From: Allium sativum
Lineage: Eukaryota; Streptophyta; Magnoliopsida; Asparagales; Amaryllidaceae
Reading direction: 5' to 3'
DNA length: 64,000 bases
NCBI GenBank assembly: GCA_030737875.1
Contig: CM060923.1
Location: forward strand, 496,088,453-496,152,452
The notes under the pieces were generated by a model. The model saw nothing but the letters and a program-made list of their open reading frames with translations. It made no database searches and had not been told where the DNA came from. Numbering within the stretch: position 1 is the stretch's first letter; the number at the start of each line of letters is the position of its first letter. The translations under genes were made by a program, and so were the position numbers. Positions 1 through 11,481 of the stretch are shown piece after piece.

Positions 1-2230
1 CAGCAACAACCACACAGGTGAAAAGTATATAAATGTCAGGGTTGGTAGGTCACTGACACCACCCTAGCTAGAATGAAACGCATGCCCTCCCTGAGGTCCT
101 TCTCCCGTTTTTCGTTCACAACCGGGGTGCGAGGCTCGCGAATCAACGCTACACAAAGCTATGCCACACAGGCCTTGCTTTGATCATCATCCACAAGACT
201 TTGCTTTTCAACAGAAGCCTTGATCGATTGCCACTTAGGCATGCCACACAGGCAATTCACTCCATGCGATTGATATCCATCAATATATATCCCCTGAGCT
301 CGTACGTCTCAGAGAAGGGCGTTAAGCAAGAGAATAAATTCTTCGCCGCCAAACAGTTATATATTTAATAGAAATCAATCACACAGACTAAAATCCAATG
401 TCCGACACATAGTCCATTTACAAGTCCGTTCTGGGTCTGAACGAAACCGGAGGCACCTAGTACCCCGCATATCCATCGATCTCCAAGTACGTCTGGACGA
501 TCACCAACTGTTTCCATCTACTTGGGTGTACAGCCCAATCAAGACCATCAGTAATCACCCAAACGACGTGAAGACCTCCGGTCTTCGACCACTGTCTTCA
601 TCTTCGACTTATCGTCGTATCAGTTATTCAGAATGGGATAAACCCGGTCTTTCCGAATAACTCGCGTATACTTTAAATAAGTGTTGCACAAACACAACAT
701 ACGCCTCATTCCAATTCATCAGTCACTAACCGTAAATTAATCAAGAGAATAATTCTCCAAATATTAACCCCGAAGGCCGAAACCAACATCAGATCAATAT
801 CCAGAAAACCATTCTGCTTAGCTTACCGACAGTTAGTTTCTAAATTTCACATTCATAGGGAAAGGTTCCATTAATTTTATCAAAGATAAATTCTTTAATT
901 TATTCTTTAATCTACTCTTGAATATCAATTCAAACTAGTCGAGATTAACGAACTTTACCGAAGTAATCATTTGTTTTAATTTCCCAATCCCAACCTATTC
1001 ATCCCATGAAGTAAAACTGGTAATACTTCATATCTAACACCACGGTGTTATCGGTAAATTCAATTACCATTTCACGTTCAAATCTAATTAAAGATTTAAC
1101 TATCGCCTGGAGCAAAACTGGCGATACTCCATTCTCGATCATTTCAATCTAATTAAAGATTCATTAAAACTCCACTTAGTTTTAATCTGTGACTGGGTTA
1201 AAGAATCAGTGTCATTTAAAACACGGTTCATGATAAACCCAAAATCACATTACATCTCAATCAGTCCCTAACCGTAAATTAGCAAGTGAGCAGTTCCCTA
1301 AGTATTAACTCCGTAGGCCGAAACCAACATCAGATCAATACCTCTGAAACCATTCAACTTAACTAATCTCTAGTTAGTTTCTGATTTTCTTAACTCCTTT
1401 AAGTCTAAGAACAGTATTATTGAAGATACCGTTCACAACAACCCAAAATCACGTTCCATTAATTATCGGGTTAAAGAACAAGTGTTATTTAAAACACTGT
1501 TCACAATAAACCCAAAAATCAATACCAATTCAATTCCAATTAAATATTATTTAATTGGTGCGCTTCATTAAATCTAGCTACAAAGATTTAATCATTTTCT
1601 CAACTGGGCTTAAGAACAGTGTTAATGAAGACACCATTCACGATAAACCCAAATCACATTTGATATTAAATACAAGGCTCTGAATAGAAAATATATCGGC
1701 TTATATTCAATATCAAATTCTACGACTAACAAATGTCGTATTGGAAATAACGATATAAATATATATCTTTCAAATTTCCATAACAATATCTGCATAATCA
1801 CGAAATCCAACATCAAAATATTCCGAAGACAAGTTCGATTCAAATCCATTCCAATATAATTATTGGAAATTCTGGTTATTTTCAAAACCATTTCAAATCC
1901 AATTTATTTATTTAAAAATAAATAGAATTATAATTCTAGTTCAAAACTAGTTCTTTTCGATAAAAATCTATTTTTATCTTTTCAAATATGGAGTTTTTCA
2001 TCCCAAATCTTCACAAATCATTTCTTATGATTTTACATAAATTATTACTATTTTTAATAATTTTATCAAGGCCCGTACAGTCGATTTCCATCAACGGCCA
2101 TCGAACTGCACTTACAGCGACCTTTTTCAAATTTGATTTGGACATAATTCCAAATCCAACCATTAGATTTCAAATTTCTAATATTCATTAGAAAGTTCTT
2201 TTCGATACGAACCCAACGGTTCCGGTTTAA

Positions 2231-2254
2231 GGAGAATCCGACGGTCGGATCTCC
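2231..2254. repeat. Conserved LTR palindrome
   Basis: The core is ATCCGAC-G-GTCGGAT, a perfect inverted repeat around one base, extended by GGAG and CTCC with a single bulged A. The same element occurs at matching places in every A LTR: 24434, 32391, 43623 (one change), 50622, 58591 and 63436 (one change). A diverged form occurs at 6065-6079. Confidence 0.8.
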
Positions 2255-2294
2255 CGCAATATCCGTTCGAAGTCAATGGTCTAAATTCGCGAAC

Positions 2295-2311
2295 TGCCGC
2301 GGCGCGGCGCG
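2295..2311. other. CG-rich box in AT-rich LTR
   Basis: A short run made almost only of C and G with many CpGs (GCCGCGGCGCGGCGCG). It is followed by GTTCTATTCAGGCCATTA and an AT palindrome. Equivalent boxes lie at 24499-24514, 32456-32471, 50687-50702, 58656-58671 and 63501-63516, and a decayed one near 43687. Function unknown. Confidence 0.7.
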
Positions 2312-3600
2312 TTCTATTCAGGCCATTATACTATATATATAATATATACTTCGTCGATTTCCTTTTAAAACATGCTTTATAAATCGTTTTAAATTCATTT
2401 TCTAAACGATTTCAACTTCTATTCTAATTCAAATCAAAATTGAATTTTTCCTTATAAATTCGTTTTAAATTCATTTCAAATTGATTTCAATTCAAATTGA
2501 TATCTAATTCAATTTCAGTTCGTTTTCAATTCAATTCAATTTCAATTCGAATTCAATTTTAATTCGAATTCATCTATATTCAATTTCAATTCGAATCCAT
2601 TTATATTCAATTCCAATTCGAATTCATCTATTTTTAATTTCAATTCGAATTCATTTATATTCAATTTAAATTCGAATTCAATTTTAATTCTTTTCAAAAG
2701 GTCAAATTTTGAAATCACTTTCGATATTCATTAAAAAATGAATAAAATCGATATAAATATCGTTCACGTCAAAATGGCGTCAATCTAATCAACACGGCTT
2801 CATATATTTCTATCTTCATATATTTCGTTTCAAATATTTCCTTTTCAAATATTCTATTTCAAATATTCTATTTCAAATATTTCCTATTTCAAAACTGGAA
2901 TGAGGCCCAATCAATTACCATATATTGTTAATTATATGGATTTTCTACTACACATGTATACAATAACAACGATGAATAATCAACCATCATCCAAAGTGCA
3001 TTCTACACTGTATAAGCATCAAATATAAATATTCAACGCTTATAACAGTCTGTCAATCAATCGATCGACATACAACTAAACAATCGGGATTAGTGTACGT
3101 CAAATATCATCCCAATACCCGTGTGGGGTTTCAAACAATCAAACACAGATTTTATTTGTGCAGTTGGGCGATGTGTAAAATTTATCGTCCCAATCAATAT
3201 CAGTCAAATGTATGTATATAAACAAATCGTCCGATTTGTTTATTCTTATTTCATTTCATATACACGTTAAAAATTCTATTTTTAACTATAAAATATTTTC
3301 CACTATAAAATATTTTATTTCAACTATATAAATATTTTATTTCATTTCACATCACATCACCCAATCAACTACACATCAAAATCAAACAAACAAGCATACA
3401 AGCTGTCCATGGTCTGTGGACGACGGGTGTCGGGTGCTACTAAACACCGTCTGCATCCTAGTATATATTTATAACTGGAAAAATTAAATTGAAAGGTGAT
3501 AAGTTCTCACCGAATAGCTAATCCAATCCCACGACTCTTCTTATGCAGAAATCTTCGCCGTTTTATCTTTCATCACTTTCTTCATCCGTATTCACTACAT

Positions 3601-3765
3601 ATATAAAAATCGAATTTTTACTTTGCTATTCAACATATAAAAATCGAAATTTTACTTTGCTATTCAATATATAAAAATCGAATTTTTACTTTGCTATTCA
3701 ATATATAAAAATCGAATTTTTACTTTGCTATTCAATATATAAAAATCGAATTTTTACTTCATTGT
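3601..3765. repeat. 34-bp minisatellite in LTR
   Basis: About five tandem copies of a 34-bp unit containing ATAAAAATCGAATTTTTA, itself nearly palindromic, followed by CTTTGCTATTCA. It occupies the same LTR position as the arrays at 26591-26886 and 52425-52575, whose unit sequences differ. Confidence 0.85.
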
Positions 3766-3834
3766 CATGTGTATAAAAAATAACATTTTTTACTACTACT
3801 ATATAGATGAAAATTCTATTTTTACACCACTAAA

Positions 3835-4065
3835 AATCGCATCTTTTCCATTTTAAAAATCTAATCTTTTCTATTTTAAAAATCTAATCTCTTCTATTTT
3901 AAAAATCTAATCTTTTTTATTTTAAAAATCTAATCTTTTCTTTTTAATAATCTAATCTTTTCTTTTTAAAAATCTAATCTTTTCTATTTTAAAAATCTAA
4001 TCTATTCTTTTTTTAAAAATCTAATCTTTTCTATTATAAAAATCTAATCTTTTCTATTTTAATTT
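3835..4065. repeat. About 23-bp AAAAATCTAATCTTTTCTATTTT array
   Basis: Roughly ten degenerate tandem copies of TAAAAATCTAATCTTTTC. They lie just inside the donor-like site and belong to the AT-rich, hypervariable part of the LTR. Confidence 0.8.
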
Positions 4066-4209
4066 CTATTTATATAGGATAAAAATCCCATTTTTGTTCT
4101 ATAGCCATATAAATAAAATCACATTTCAATCAAACTGATTTTTTTCTATCTTTGTAAAACCTATTTTCGTTGGATAAAGAAAAATAAATAACAAAATAAT
4201 AAAGAGGGG

Positions 4210-4216
4210 ACTTACA
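4210..4216 (-). promoter_or_regulatory. Conserved splice-donor-like site
   Basis: On the minus strand this reads CTGTAAGTCC at the boundary from the GC-rich leader to the AT-rich tract. The plus-strand heptamer ACTTACA recurs at the same boundary at 27043-27049, 34745-34751, 53142-53148 and 61111-61117, although the flanks have changed. Use as a splice site is inferred. Confidence 0.5.
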
Positions 4217-5530
4217 GGCGGTTTCATGGAATGGGGGGGGGGGGGGGCGAAGAGCTGCTTGAGTCGGAGGTCGGTTCAGAGGGGTCAGAGGTGGCGGTGG
4301 TCCTGGCTGCGGAGGTGGCGCCGGAGTTGGGTTGGCGGTGGGCCCAACGGCTGTTCTCGGTGGAGGGAGGGTTACGGGGTTTAGGGTTCGAAGAAAAAGG
4401 GAGGGAGAGGGAAGGGGTTCGCCGTCGCGTGGAGTAGAGGGCGCGAGACCAGGTGGCGCGGCGGAGCTCCGGATGGTGGTGGCGATGGGGGCACGGTGGA
4501 GGCGTTGGGCGATGGGGTGGCTGCGGTTTTTTTTCTTTTTCTGTTAAATCGATTTTGAAATTGGGGGGGGGGGGGGTGGGGTTGACTTGGGTTATGAAGG
4601 GAAAGGTTTTTTTTATAATTATATATTTATTTATTTAATTTATTAGTTTAATTCTCCTTATAGTCACATTTATTTCAAACCCCAATTTCAACCCAACGAC
4701 TGTCGCCCCTAGCTGATTACCCCCTTTCCGAACACAATGGGATATGTATCACAGGCTGATTTGACTGTTTCGATCAGTTTTCGTCAAAATCAAAATATAA
4801 CTCTATATATTGAATTTTGAACACGCATTTCAATTTACTAGGGCCACATACTAACTCGAAAAATTCCTGAAAAATATTTTCTAGCTTCGTATTGACAATA
4901 CGGTTCTAACAAAACCAATTTCATCGAATTCTGAGACCATTTGAAAAATGGTCATTTTCCAGTCGATTAAAATCAACTAAAACTGGTCAAATGCGTTTAA
5001 CTGCGCCACGCTTACATATTGAATCGAAAAATTATAAAATTTGAAACCTAGCAATAACTTTACATCCCGGATCCAACAAAAGTGGTTTCGTCGAAATCCG
5101 AGGTCGTTTGCAAAATCTCCATTTTTTAGGGCCTGAATTCCATAGCGACTATTCAGAATTTTCAACTGGACATATCTTTTGATCCCCGCTATGAAATTTT
5201 GATTTTTCGGATTCGTTGGAAAGATAGTCACAATTAGATTCCATTATTTTTGGTTTCACTAAAATCCGGTTTGTTTTTCACCCGGTACATTCATTTGAAG
5301 TTTGAAATCGAATTATCGAACTACCGTGCCATTTTCAATTCCTTTTATAATTTAAAATAAATATTTATATTCTAACGTCGATTCAAACGAATATATACGT
5401 TCGAATTATATTCAAAATAAATTTCTCGTCGATATTATTTAAAATTATTCATTTTAAATAATCAAAATTCGCTAAAATTGCCAAAATAAAAATTTTAAAC
5501 TGGCCCAGATTTCCGGGTTATTACATCAAT

Positions 5531-5720
5531 ATACACATTAGAATTTGTGTATATATTAAAGTGACATTTTTATTGACAATATACACATTAGAATTTGTGT
5601 ATATATTTAAGAGGCATTTCTATTGCAAATATACACATTAGAATCTGTGTGTTGATTAAAGAGACATTTTTGTTGTCAGAATATATATTAGAATTTGTAT
5701 GCAAATTAAACATTTTTATG
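5531..5720. repeat. 50-bp tandem repeat, about 3.8 copies
   Basis: Units begin at 5531, 5581, 5631 and 5681 with ATACACATTAGAATTTGTGT, giving an exact 50-bp period. Each contains an inverted pair, ACACATTAGAATTTGTGT. The array starts five bases after the LTR end at 5525. The last copy is degenerate and partial. Confidence 0.85.
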
Positions 5721-6009
5721 TGTGTCGTGTCACACATTGAAACTATAAAAAAATAAAAATATTTCTTTTATTTGTTAAGGTATAAAATAGAAATTGCATA
5801 CAAATAATGAAAATAAAAATTATCTTTTATTTGTCATTAGCAAAGATGTAATATAAATGAAATACATATTTTTTTGACATTATGAACATTTAGATGCGCT
5901 ATGCCAATAAAACATTCTTTTATTTGGCGTGTTAAATACATTAGATGAGTCGTTGAATAGTTTATATATATATATGTTTATATATATATATAAATTAAAA
6001 TTAAAACGA
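5721..6009. other. AT-rich spacer, no gene
   Basis: Very AT-rich sequence with short ORFs only and a TA-rich stretch at about 5960-5993. No coding or RNA feature recognised. It may be the undetected 5' part of the LTR fragment that follows. Confidence 0.5.
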
Positions 6010-7778
6010 ATTACGCACAGTAGTTCGCGTTTCGAAATCGTAACTTGAACGGTTAAACCGAAAGATCCGATCGTCGGATTTTCCCAAAACTGGAACCATT
6101 AGGTCCGCTTTGGGAAGATCTTTCCAATGATATAAATTTCGTCAAAATCCAACGGTTATATTTCCAGAATTGTGTAAATCAAATTTAGATAAAAACAGCG
6201 CTAGGGCCGCCTATTGACCCGAAGTGTCGTTAAATTAAGTTGGGCTATTTTTATGTAAATAAAAATAGCGATAAATCGTTATAAAATAATATTAACGATA
6301 TAAAATGGTTTTAAATTATAATTATGCGAGAATTATTTGAAAAGACTGAGTTCAATCTCATTTCAAATAACTATATGACGATTTAAAGTCGAAGACATTG
6401 AAGACGGTGATTGAAGACCGGCGATCTTCACATCGAATGGATGACTACTGATGCCCTGGACTAATTTGCTCCCAGGAAAAGGTTACAGTGGTAGTTGTCC
6501 GGATGTACTTGTTGATTGTCTGGATAAGCGAGCACCTCTCTTCCGTATTGGACATACGGGACGAGGAATAAGGTGTCTCCGGTTTCGTTCAGACCCAGAA
6601 CGGACTTGTAAATGGATGTGTGTCCGACACTGGATTTCATTCCATGTAAATTAAATTGATTTCTGTTTAATATATATCTGTAGTGGAGGAGAATTTATTC
6701 TCTTGCTTAACACCCTTCTCTGAGACGCACGAGCTCAGAGGTTATACATTGGTAGTTATCGATCGCATGGCGTGAATTGTCAATATGGCATGCCAAGATG
6801 CAAATGATCGAGGCTTTTCTTGAAAAGAAGGGCCTTGTGGTTGATGGTCAAAGCACGGCCTGTTTAGGCGTAGCTTTATGTATAGAATTACTTCGCGAGC
6901 CTCACACCCCGGTATGAGTCCAAAACGGGATGAGGGAATGCAGGGAGTGCACACGTTTCTTTCTAGCTAGAAGTGGTGTCAGCGTTCACAAGCCCTGACA
7001 TTTTACTTATGTGGATGATGGATTACGAGGCCTCGGTTATATTGGTCAATAGTGACCAATTTATAGGTTCAATAGGACCGGGAAGCGTGTGTTCGGGAAG
7101 TGCCAATTCACTAAAGTATTTGTGGACCGGCCCAGCAGGACCAAGGGTTCGCCAGCGTTCGAATCCTGAGACATCGCTATAGTGTCTCGAGTCGGTAAGG
7201 AGATCGTTCCTAGCCTTGACTCATGATGGAAATCCAACTTCCAATATGACACCATGAGGTTTTGATTGCAGAACTAGTATGGCGACATAGTATATGGTAG
7301 CTATCCCGTCTATGATTGACACATTATGATTGAAATGTTTTTGAAACATATATGCACTAATAATAATATCAAATCCGTTTTTATCGTATCAAGCATTTTT
7401 GACCATTATAAGGTAAAACTCTATCGTACTGTTTGCGTTGCATTGTGTGATGGGACTTGAGTCTTATAATAGTTTCATTTTTCTAAAAAGCATTGCATTG
7501 TTTAACCACTTACTTTATATTATGCACTGACAATCCAATGGAGTAAATCCGTTCCGCGTTAGCGGCGTGGTCCTGTGATTAGCCTTATTACAAGTTGAGT
7601 TAGGTAAAGATTTCTCATACCAGTCCCATGGCTGACCCGTAGTTTGTTCCACTTTGCAAACTCGGGTCCTGTTATTTGTTATGAAGTGTTGTATTCCAAG
7701 AGATAGCGTATTCGGGTTTTGAACGGTCTTGGTCGATTCTGCGATCGATTAGATCCGAGCAAAATTCGAATCGTTACA
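6010..7778 (+). mobile_element. Diverged A-type LTR fragment, opposite orientation
   Basis: The reverse complement aligns by eye with the 3' part of the A LTRs. It carries the palindrome form ATCCGATCGTCGGAT (6065-6079), the TTTCGTTCAGACCCAGAACGGACTTG block near 6580 and the TTGCTTAACACCCTTCTCTGAGAC block near 6705. The terminus ends GTTACA at 7778, the mirror of the LTR end at 44744. No primer-binding site follows 7778, so it is a solo or 3' LTR. The 5' boundary is uncertain. Confidence 0.7.
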
Positions 7779-7879
7779 TCGATCTTAGTTGAGAGAAAAA
7801 AATACTATCAACTGATTAACAATCGTTAACTTATTTTGTTGTATCAATCTAAAATGAGTCGTATTTTCAAAAAAAAAAG

Positions 7880-7944
7880 GTATGTTACAATGATCTAGAA
7901 TGCAAAATTTTTTTTTTTGGTATGTTCCTATGATCTAGAATGCA
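7880..7944. repeat. Two 26-bp direct repeats
   Basis: GGTATGTTACAATGATCTAG occurs from 7880, and GGTATGTTCCTATGATCTAG from 7919. Both continue AATGCA and are separated by a T-run. Origin unknown; the rest of 7779-8000 shows nothing else. Confidence 0.6.
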
Positions 7945-8013
7945 TGATGGTCCTATTTAAATGCATAAAAATGAAAAGGAAAGATTAAAGAAGAATAAAA
8001 ATGAATGCAATGC

Positions 8014-8045
8014 AGACTCCCCCCACACTTGGACAAAACAGTGTC
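8014..8045 (-). mobile_element. Gypsy-like G-rich tract (PPT-like)
   Basis: On the minus strand this reads CAAGTGTGGGGGGAG, preceded by a GGACACTGTTTTGTC stretch. The pairing of a short inverted GACA/TGTC piece with AAGTGTGGGGG is common just after the coding region in Athila/Tat-type plant gypsy elements (established knowledge). It supports reading 8000-10100 as an old retroelement fragment. Confidence 0.45.
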
Positions 8046-8427
8046 CACACTTTAACACGTTTCCTAAATTTGAAAGATCGTACCCAAATGTGAATGAGAT
8101 GCAAAATTATTTGTAGAATGAAATGCAATTTAGCAACTATATGCAAAAGAAAATGGTATGCGGAATGAAATCTATGATGATGATGCGTATCATGTGAAAA
8201 ATGAGATTTTTTCTCTCACACTTGCCTCTATCGAAAATGATGTATGACGATTTTGTATTTGAATTTTGAGATACAAGAGGCATGTCAATTTCTCTCGACG
8301 AAATGGGCTTAAGATTATCTTTGAGACATTCTATATATTCATTCTCGTCATTTAAAAGTTTCAGTTCATCTTCAAAAAGCGCTTCAAAAGATATAGTAGA
8401 TACGTCTAGTGAAGTGTGAGAGACTTT

Positions 8428-9785
8428 CTAAATTGGTAAATCTATCGTGTCATCAACAACGGTTTCTATCATGTCGACTTGTCCTGTTTGGGAATTTTGG
8501 TCATTCGAAGAAGAAGATGTCGACAAGGGAAGTGAAGGAGGTAAAGTTATAGAAGATGAGGTGTTGGGGTTGCCAACATTAGAGCAAGATATATTGTCGG
8601 GGCTGCCGACATCAGAAGAAGAGATGTTGGGATTGCCAACATAAGAAGATGGAGATTTGAAAGATTCAGAATAATTGGCCTTGGGTGCCAATGGAAGAGT
8701 GTCAATCTTTTCGATTGGGGTAGAAATCGAAGGATTGTCGGGATTTCCGACATTGTTGTAAATCGAATGTCCAGACCTAAGATTGGTGACAGGGTTGAAA
8801 AAATTATAGCTTTCATCATCATTTGGCAACTCATCCTCATACGATCCAAAAAATTCATGTTTATTAAAATCCTTCTCCAATTTTGAGTTTTTGAAAAATT
8901 CAACATTTTTATTCTGTTCAATTCTAAAATTTCAAGTTTCTTGCAGCCTGAAAGAGGGAGATCAAAATCTGAGCTTAAATCTTTTTCCTGAAAAGAGTTG
9001 AAGACCAAATCATTTACTGAATTGTGAACAACTTCATTTAGATGGTTATTCTAATTTTCCTAAGTTGTTATTTGAAAATTTTCACTATTAGTAGAAAGTG
9101 GATTATTTTCTGATTCATCGCTTGTTTGAATTTGATTTTGTTGCTCTCGTTGTTCTTTCAAAGATGCCATTAAGCAAAGAAGTTCATCCATCTTTTTATT
9201 TATCCCTTCTTCCCTCTCTCTAAGAATGTTAAGATGATATTCTTCAAAATCATTGATTTGAGAGCTCTCGTTTTGGATTTCTTGATTCTCAAAATTATAG
9301 TCCACATAAATTTCACAATCAATATTATTTCTAATGTGGTGGTTGTTTGAATTTTCAGAAAAATGACAATGATATTGGAAATCATTTTGATTATATAAAT
9401 TATGTTCGTAACCAGAACTGTTAAAATTTGAGGGAAAGTTGCAATTTTGGTTATTTTCAAGATGTTGATATGGGATATAATTTTGAAAATTTTGGTTTAC
9501 AACCCCATATTGATCAAAGCTATATTGGGATTCAAAGCTGTTTTGATGAGAATGTGCCTCATAATCGAAATTATTGAAGTTTGAATTGAAATCGCAATTT
9601 CAATCATTTCTATGATTTTGAAAATGTTGGTTAGTTGGAAAATTTTGAAAATTGTTGGCATTAGGCTCACGAAATTTTGGAAAATTTTGCCTCATGAGTT
9701 GCAATTCATACTCATACTCTTCCTGCGAACGCCTTCTCAGGTTATTATCCCACATTTCTCTCAAAGATTTTTTTGAGTTAGACAT
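8428..9785 (-). pseudogene. Broken Asn/Gln-rich ORF, probably retroelement-derived
   Basis: Reading from an ATG at 9785 on the minus strand gives a low-complexity Asn-, Gln- and Phe-rich protein starting MSNSKKSLREMWDNN. The frame stops at 9600, continues through the same composition to a stop at 9060, and after a further stop and a frameshift near 8900 resumes as MEKDFNKHEFFGSYEDELPN to 8428. The last part has repeated VGNP motifs and a Ser-rich segment. Together this would be about 450 residues in one broken frame. No known domain is recognised. The G-rich tract at 8014-8045 suggests a gag-side remnant of a gypsy element that has lost its pol region. Confidence 0.45.
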
Positions 9786-9809
9786 TTGAATGAAGTCAAG
9801 GCAAGACAA

Positions 9810-10250
9810 AAATTATTCTCACTTCAAAATAGTATAAAATACTGAGTTGTGCTCTATTAATTAACTATTCAATTAGATGGGGGAAGAGGGTCTTATGGCC
9901 GTTCATGTATAGTATAAACACTAAGGGATACGACCGATGTTTTACGGGTAATATGCAACCTCTTTTGCTAATAGTTCAATAAATTGAACTACTATATATC
10001 CAAGATCCAATTATACGAGACAGTCAACTTCACAAAACACCACTTTTCAGTTATATTATTTTATATGAGCTCGTGTTTTTCCTGGAACCAATGTCTAATG
10101 AATTTTAAGGTTGAAAACCAATGAGAGTGATGATCAATTTCTAACAAATAGATTCAGAAATTTCAGCAACACAACAATTAGACAAGAATAATTTCAAAAA
10201 TTAAAATTTGTACAAGCAAGCCGCTGCCCCTGCGAAAATTTTACAAGCAA
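9810..10250. other. No gene seen
   Basis: Non-coding AT-rich DNA. It is probably the upstream leader of the same old minus-strand element as the broken ORF. No LTR boundary was found. Confidence 0.4.

Positions 10251-10290
<40 letters not shown>
10251..10290. repeat. (TC)10(TA)10 microsatellite
   Basis: Ten TC dinucleotides (10251-10270) are followed by ten TA dinucleotides (10271-10290). This is a perfect compound microsatellite. Confidence 0.95.
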
Positions 10291-10291
<1 letters not shown>

Positions 10292-11481
10292 CTTTGTCGC
10301 AGAGCACCTGTAGAGTTCAGAAAATTTTACATTGGGGTATGGCTGTCCGTCTAGAAAATTTGAGTAGTGTTAGCTATTCAATTCCACTGTTTTTCTATTT
10401 GAAATCGGTTGTCCCTTGAATTCCCTATTTTTGCTTGAATCTATTTCTTCACTTGAACCATTGATTTTTTTAAGAGAGAAAACACAAAAGAAACTGGAAA
10501 AAATACAATGGACAAATGACACAAAAACTGAAAATTAAGTAAGAACAAAAATAAAACAAAACTAACTCAACAAAAATATAAATAAAGCCTGACAAAAAAG
10601 GGAAAAACAAACAAATTCAAAATCACGCATGAGAAAGGGCAACACATTGCAAATCTCTCTCCAAATAGACTGTTCAAACCACAAATTTTACCCCTTTGTC
10701 TTTTTTCGAAACAGATCGTGTCCAATACACGGAAACAAATTGAATTAAATACCACACCTCCTTGCTCTTCCCAAAATAAACGCACCCTCCTTAATTTTGC
10801 ATAAGCAACACGTCCCCTCGTTAGACAAATACACCTCAAACCTCAACTTGTATATTACAGGAAACAAAATCACACCCAAATTAAACTCTCTCAACAAACA
10901 GTCATACGCCCTCAATAAAAGGAAACACAGCTAGTCCCAAATTTCAAACCAAAATTCATCCCTTTATTTTTCCTTTCGAAGTTGAGCTGGAATTTTGAAT
11001 CGTGCGATTTGGGTGCGAGAACTTGTTTATCGATGATGAACGTGTCAGCTGGGCTCGGTTATGTCCGAATCGGGTTGATTTTGGGTATTGTACGAATTCG
11101 AATTGCAGGTGAGTTTTTTAGGCAAGGGATCTTCAGTTGCGTGTTCGAAATAGGGGATTGGGTTCTTGAATCGGATTGGGGGTTGAACTCGTATCAGGGG
11201 ATTGCAACTGTGGTTGATGATGGTGAGACAGAGTGGTGAATGCTATGGAGGTTTTGTTGTTGAACGTGGATTTGAGGATTATGGTTTTTCTTGAATTGGA
11301 AGACAGGAGAAGTGTTTGAGTTATGGCTTGCGGTGGTGGCAGAAAGATTTGATGTGGGTGATGTCGGTTTTATGGCAAAATCAGTGATGGGTTGGTTTGT
11401 GAATTTGGCAAAATGAAGAACTGAGGTGATTGTTTGCAGTTTGAAAGGTGGCAGATGGATTTGTGACGACGGTTCTGGTTA
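10291..11481. other. Unassigned intergenic DNA
   Basis: No convincing coding frame or LTR signature. The plus strand around 10980-11240 is GC-richer and contains GCAGGTGAGT near 11103, which could be a splice donor of an unknown transcript, but nothing supports a protein. Confidence 0.35.

Larger units (their letters stand above)
1..5525 (-). mobile_element. Family A LTR, partial (cut by window edge)
   Basis: This is a long terminal repeat read on the minus strand. Its 5' end is at 5525, where the minus strand begins TGTAATAACCCGG, and its 3' part runs off the left edge. It aligns by eye along its whole length with the LTRs at 21390-28290 and 47531-54470. Shared landmarks in order are the H hairpin motifs (1194-1654), the ATCCGAC-G-GTCGGAT palindrome (2231-2254), the CG-rich box (2295-2311), minisatellites (3601-4060), the donor-like ACTTACA (4210-4216), a GC-rich leader (4214-4600) and a conserved U3 (4680-5525). 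The sequence after 5525 is not the CTCCCCCAC purine-tract complement that borders a 3' LTR in this family. It is therefore a 5' LTR of an element lying to the left, or a solo LTR. It belongs to neither A1 nor A2. Confidence 0.85.

Noticed and set aside
1988..2191. 67-codon plus-strand frame recurring at 24191, 32148, 50379 and 58348
   Set aside because: Recurs because it lies in the conserved LTR, antisense to its transcription. Substitutions do not favour synonymous sites by eye, and the copy near 43390 is broken.
4562..4577. Vector or adapter contamination suggested by long G-runs
   Set aside because: The runs recur at the same LTR positions in five copies, so they belong to the family, although their exact lengths may be unreliable.
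4231..4638. Overlapping Gly/Arg-rich frames, and similar ones at 53336-53560 and 61293-61526
   Set aside because: They arise from GC-rich, G-run DNA on the strand opposite to the LTR transcript, and the frame changes between sister LTRs with G-run length.
5531..5720. CRISPR-like array
   Set aside because: The repeats are contiguous and degenerate with no unique spacers, and the DNA is plant nuclear.
10982..11239. 85-codon plus-strand frame
   Set aside because: It lacks an ATG at its start, has no domain, and the surrounding sequence looks like leader or intergenic DNA.
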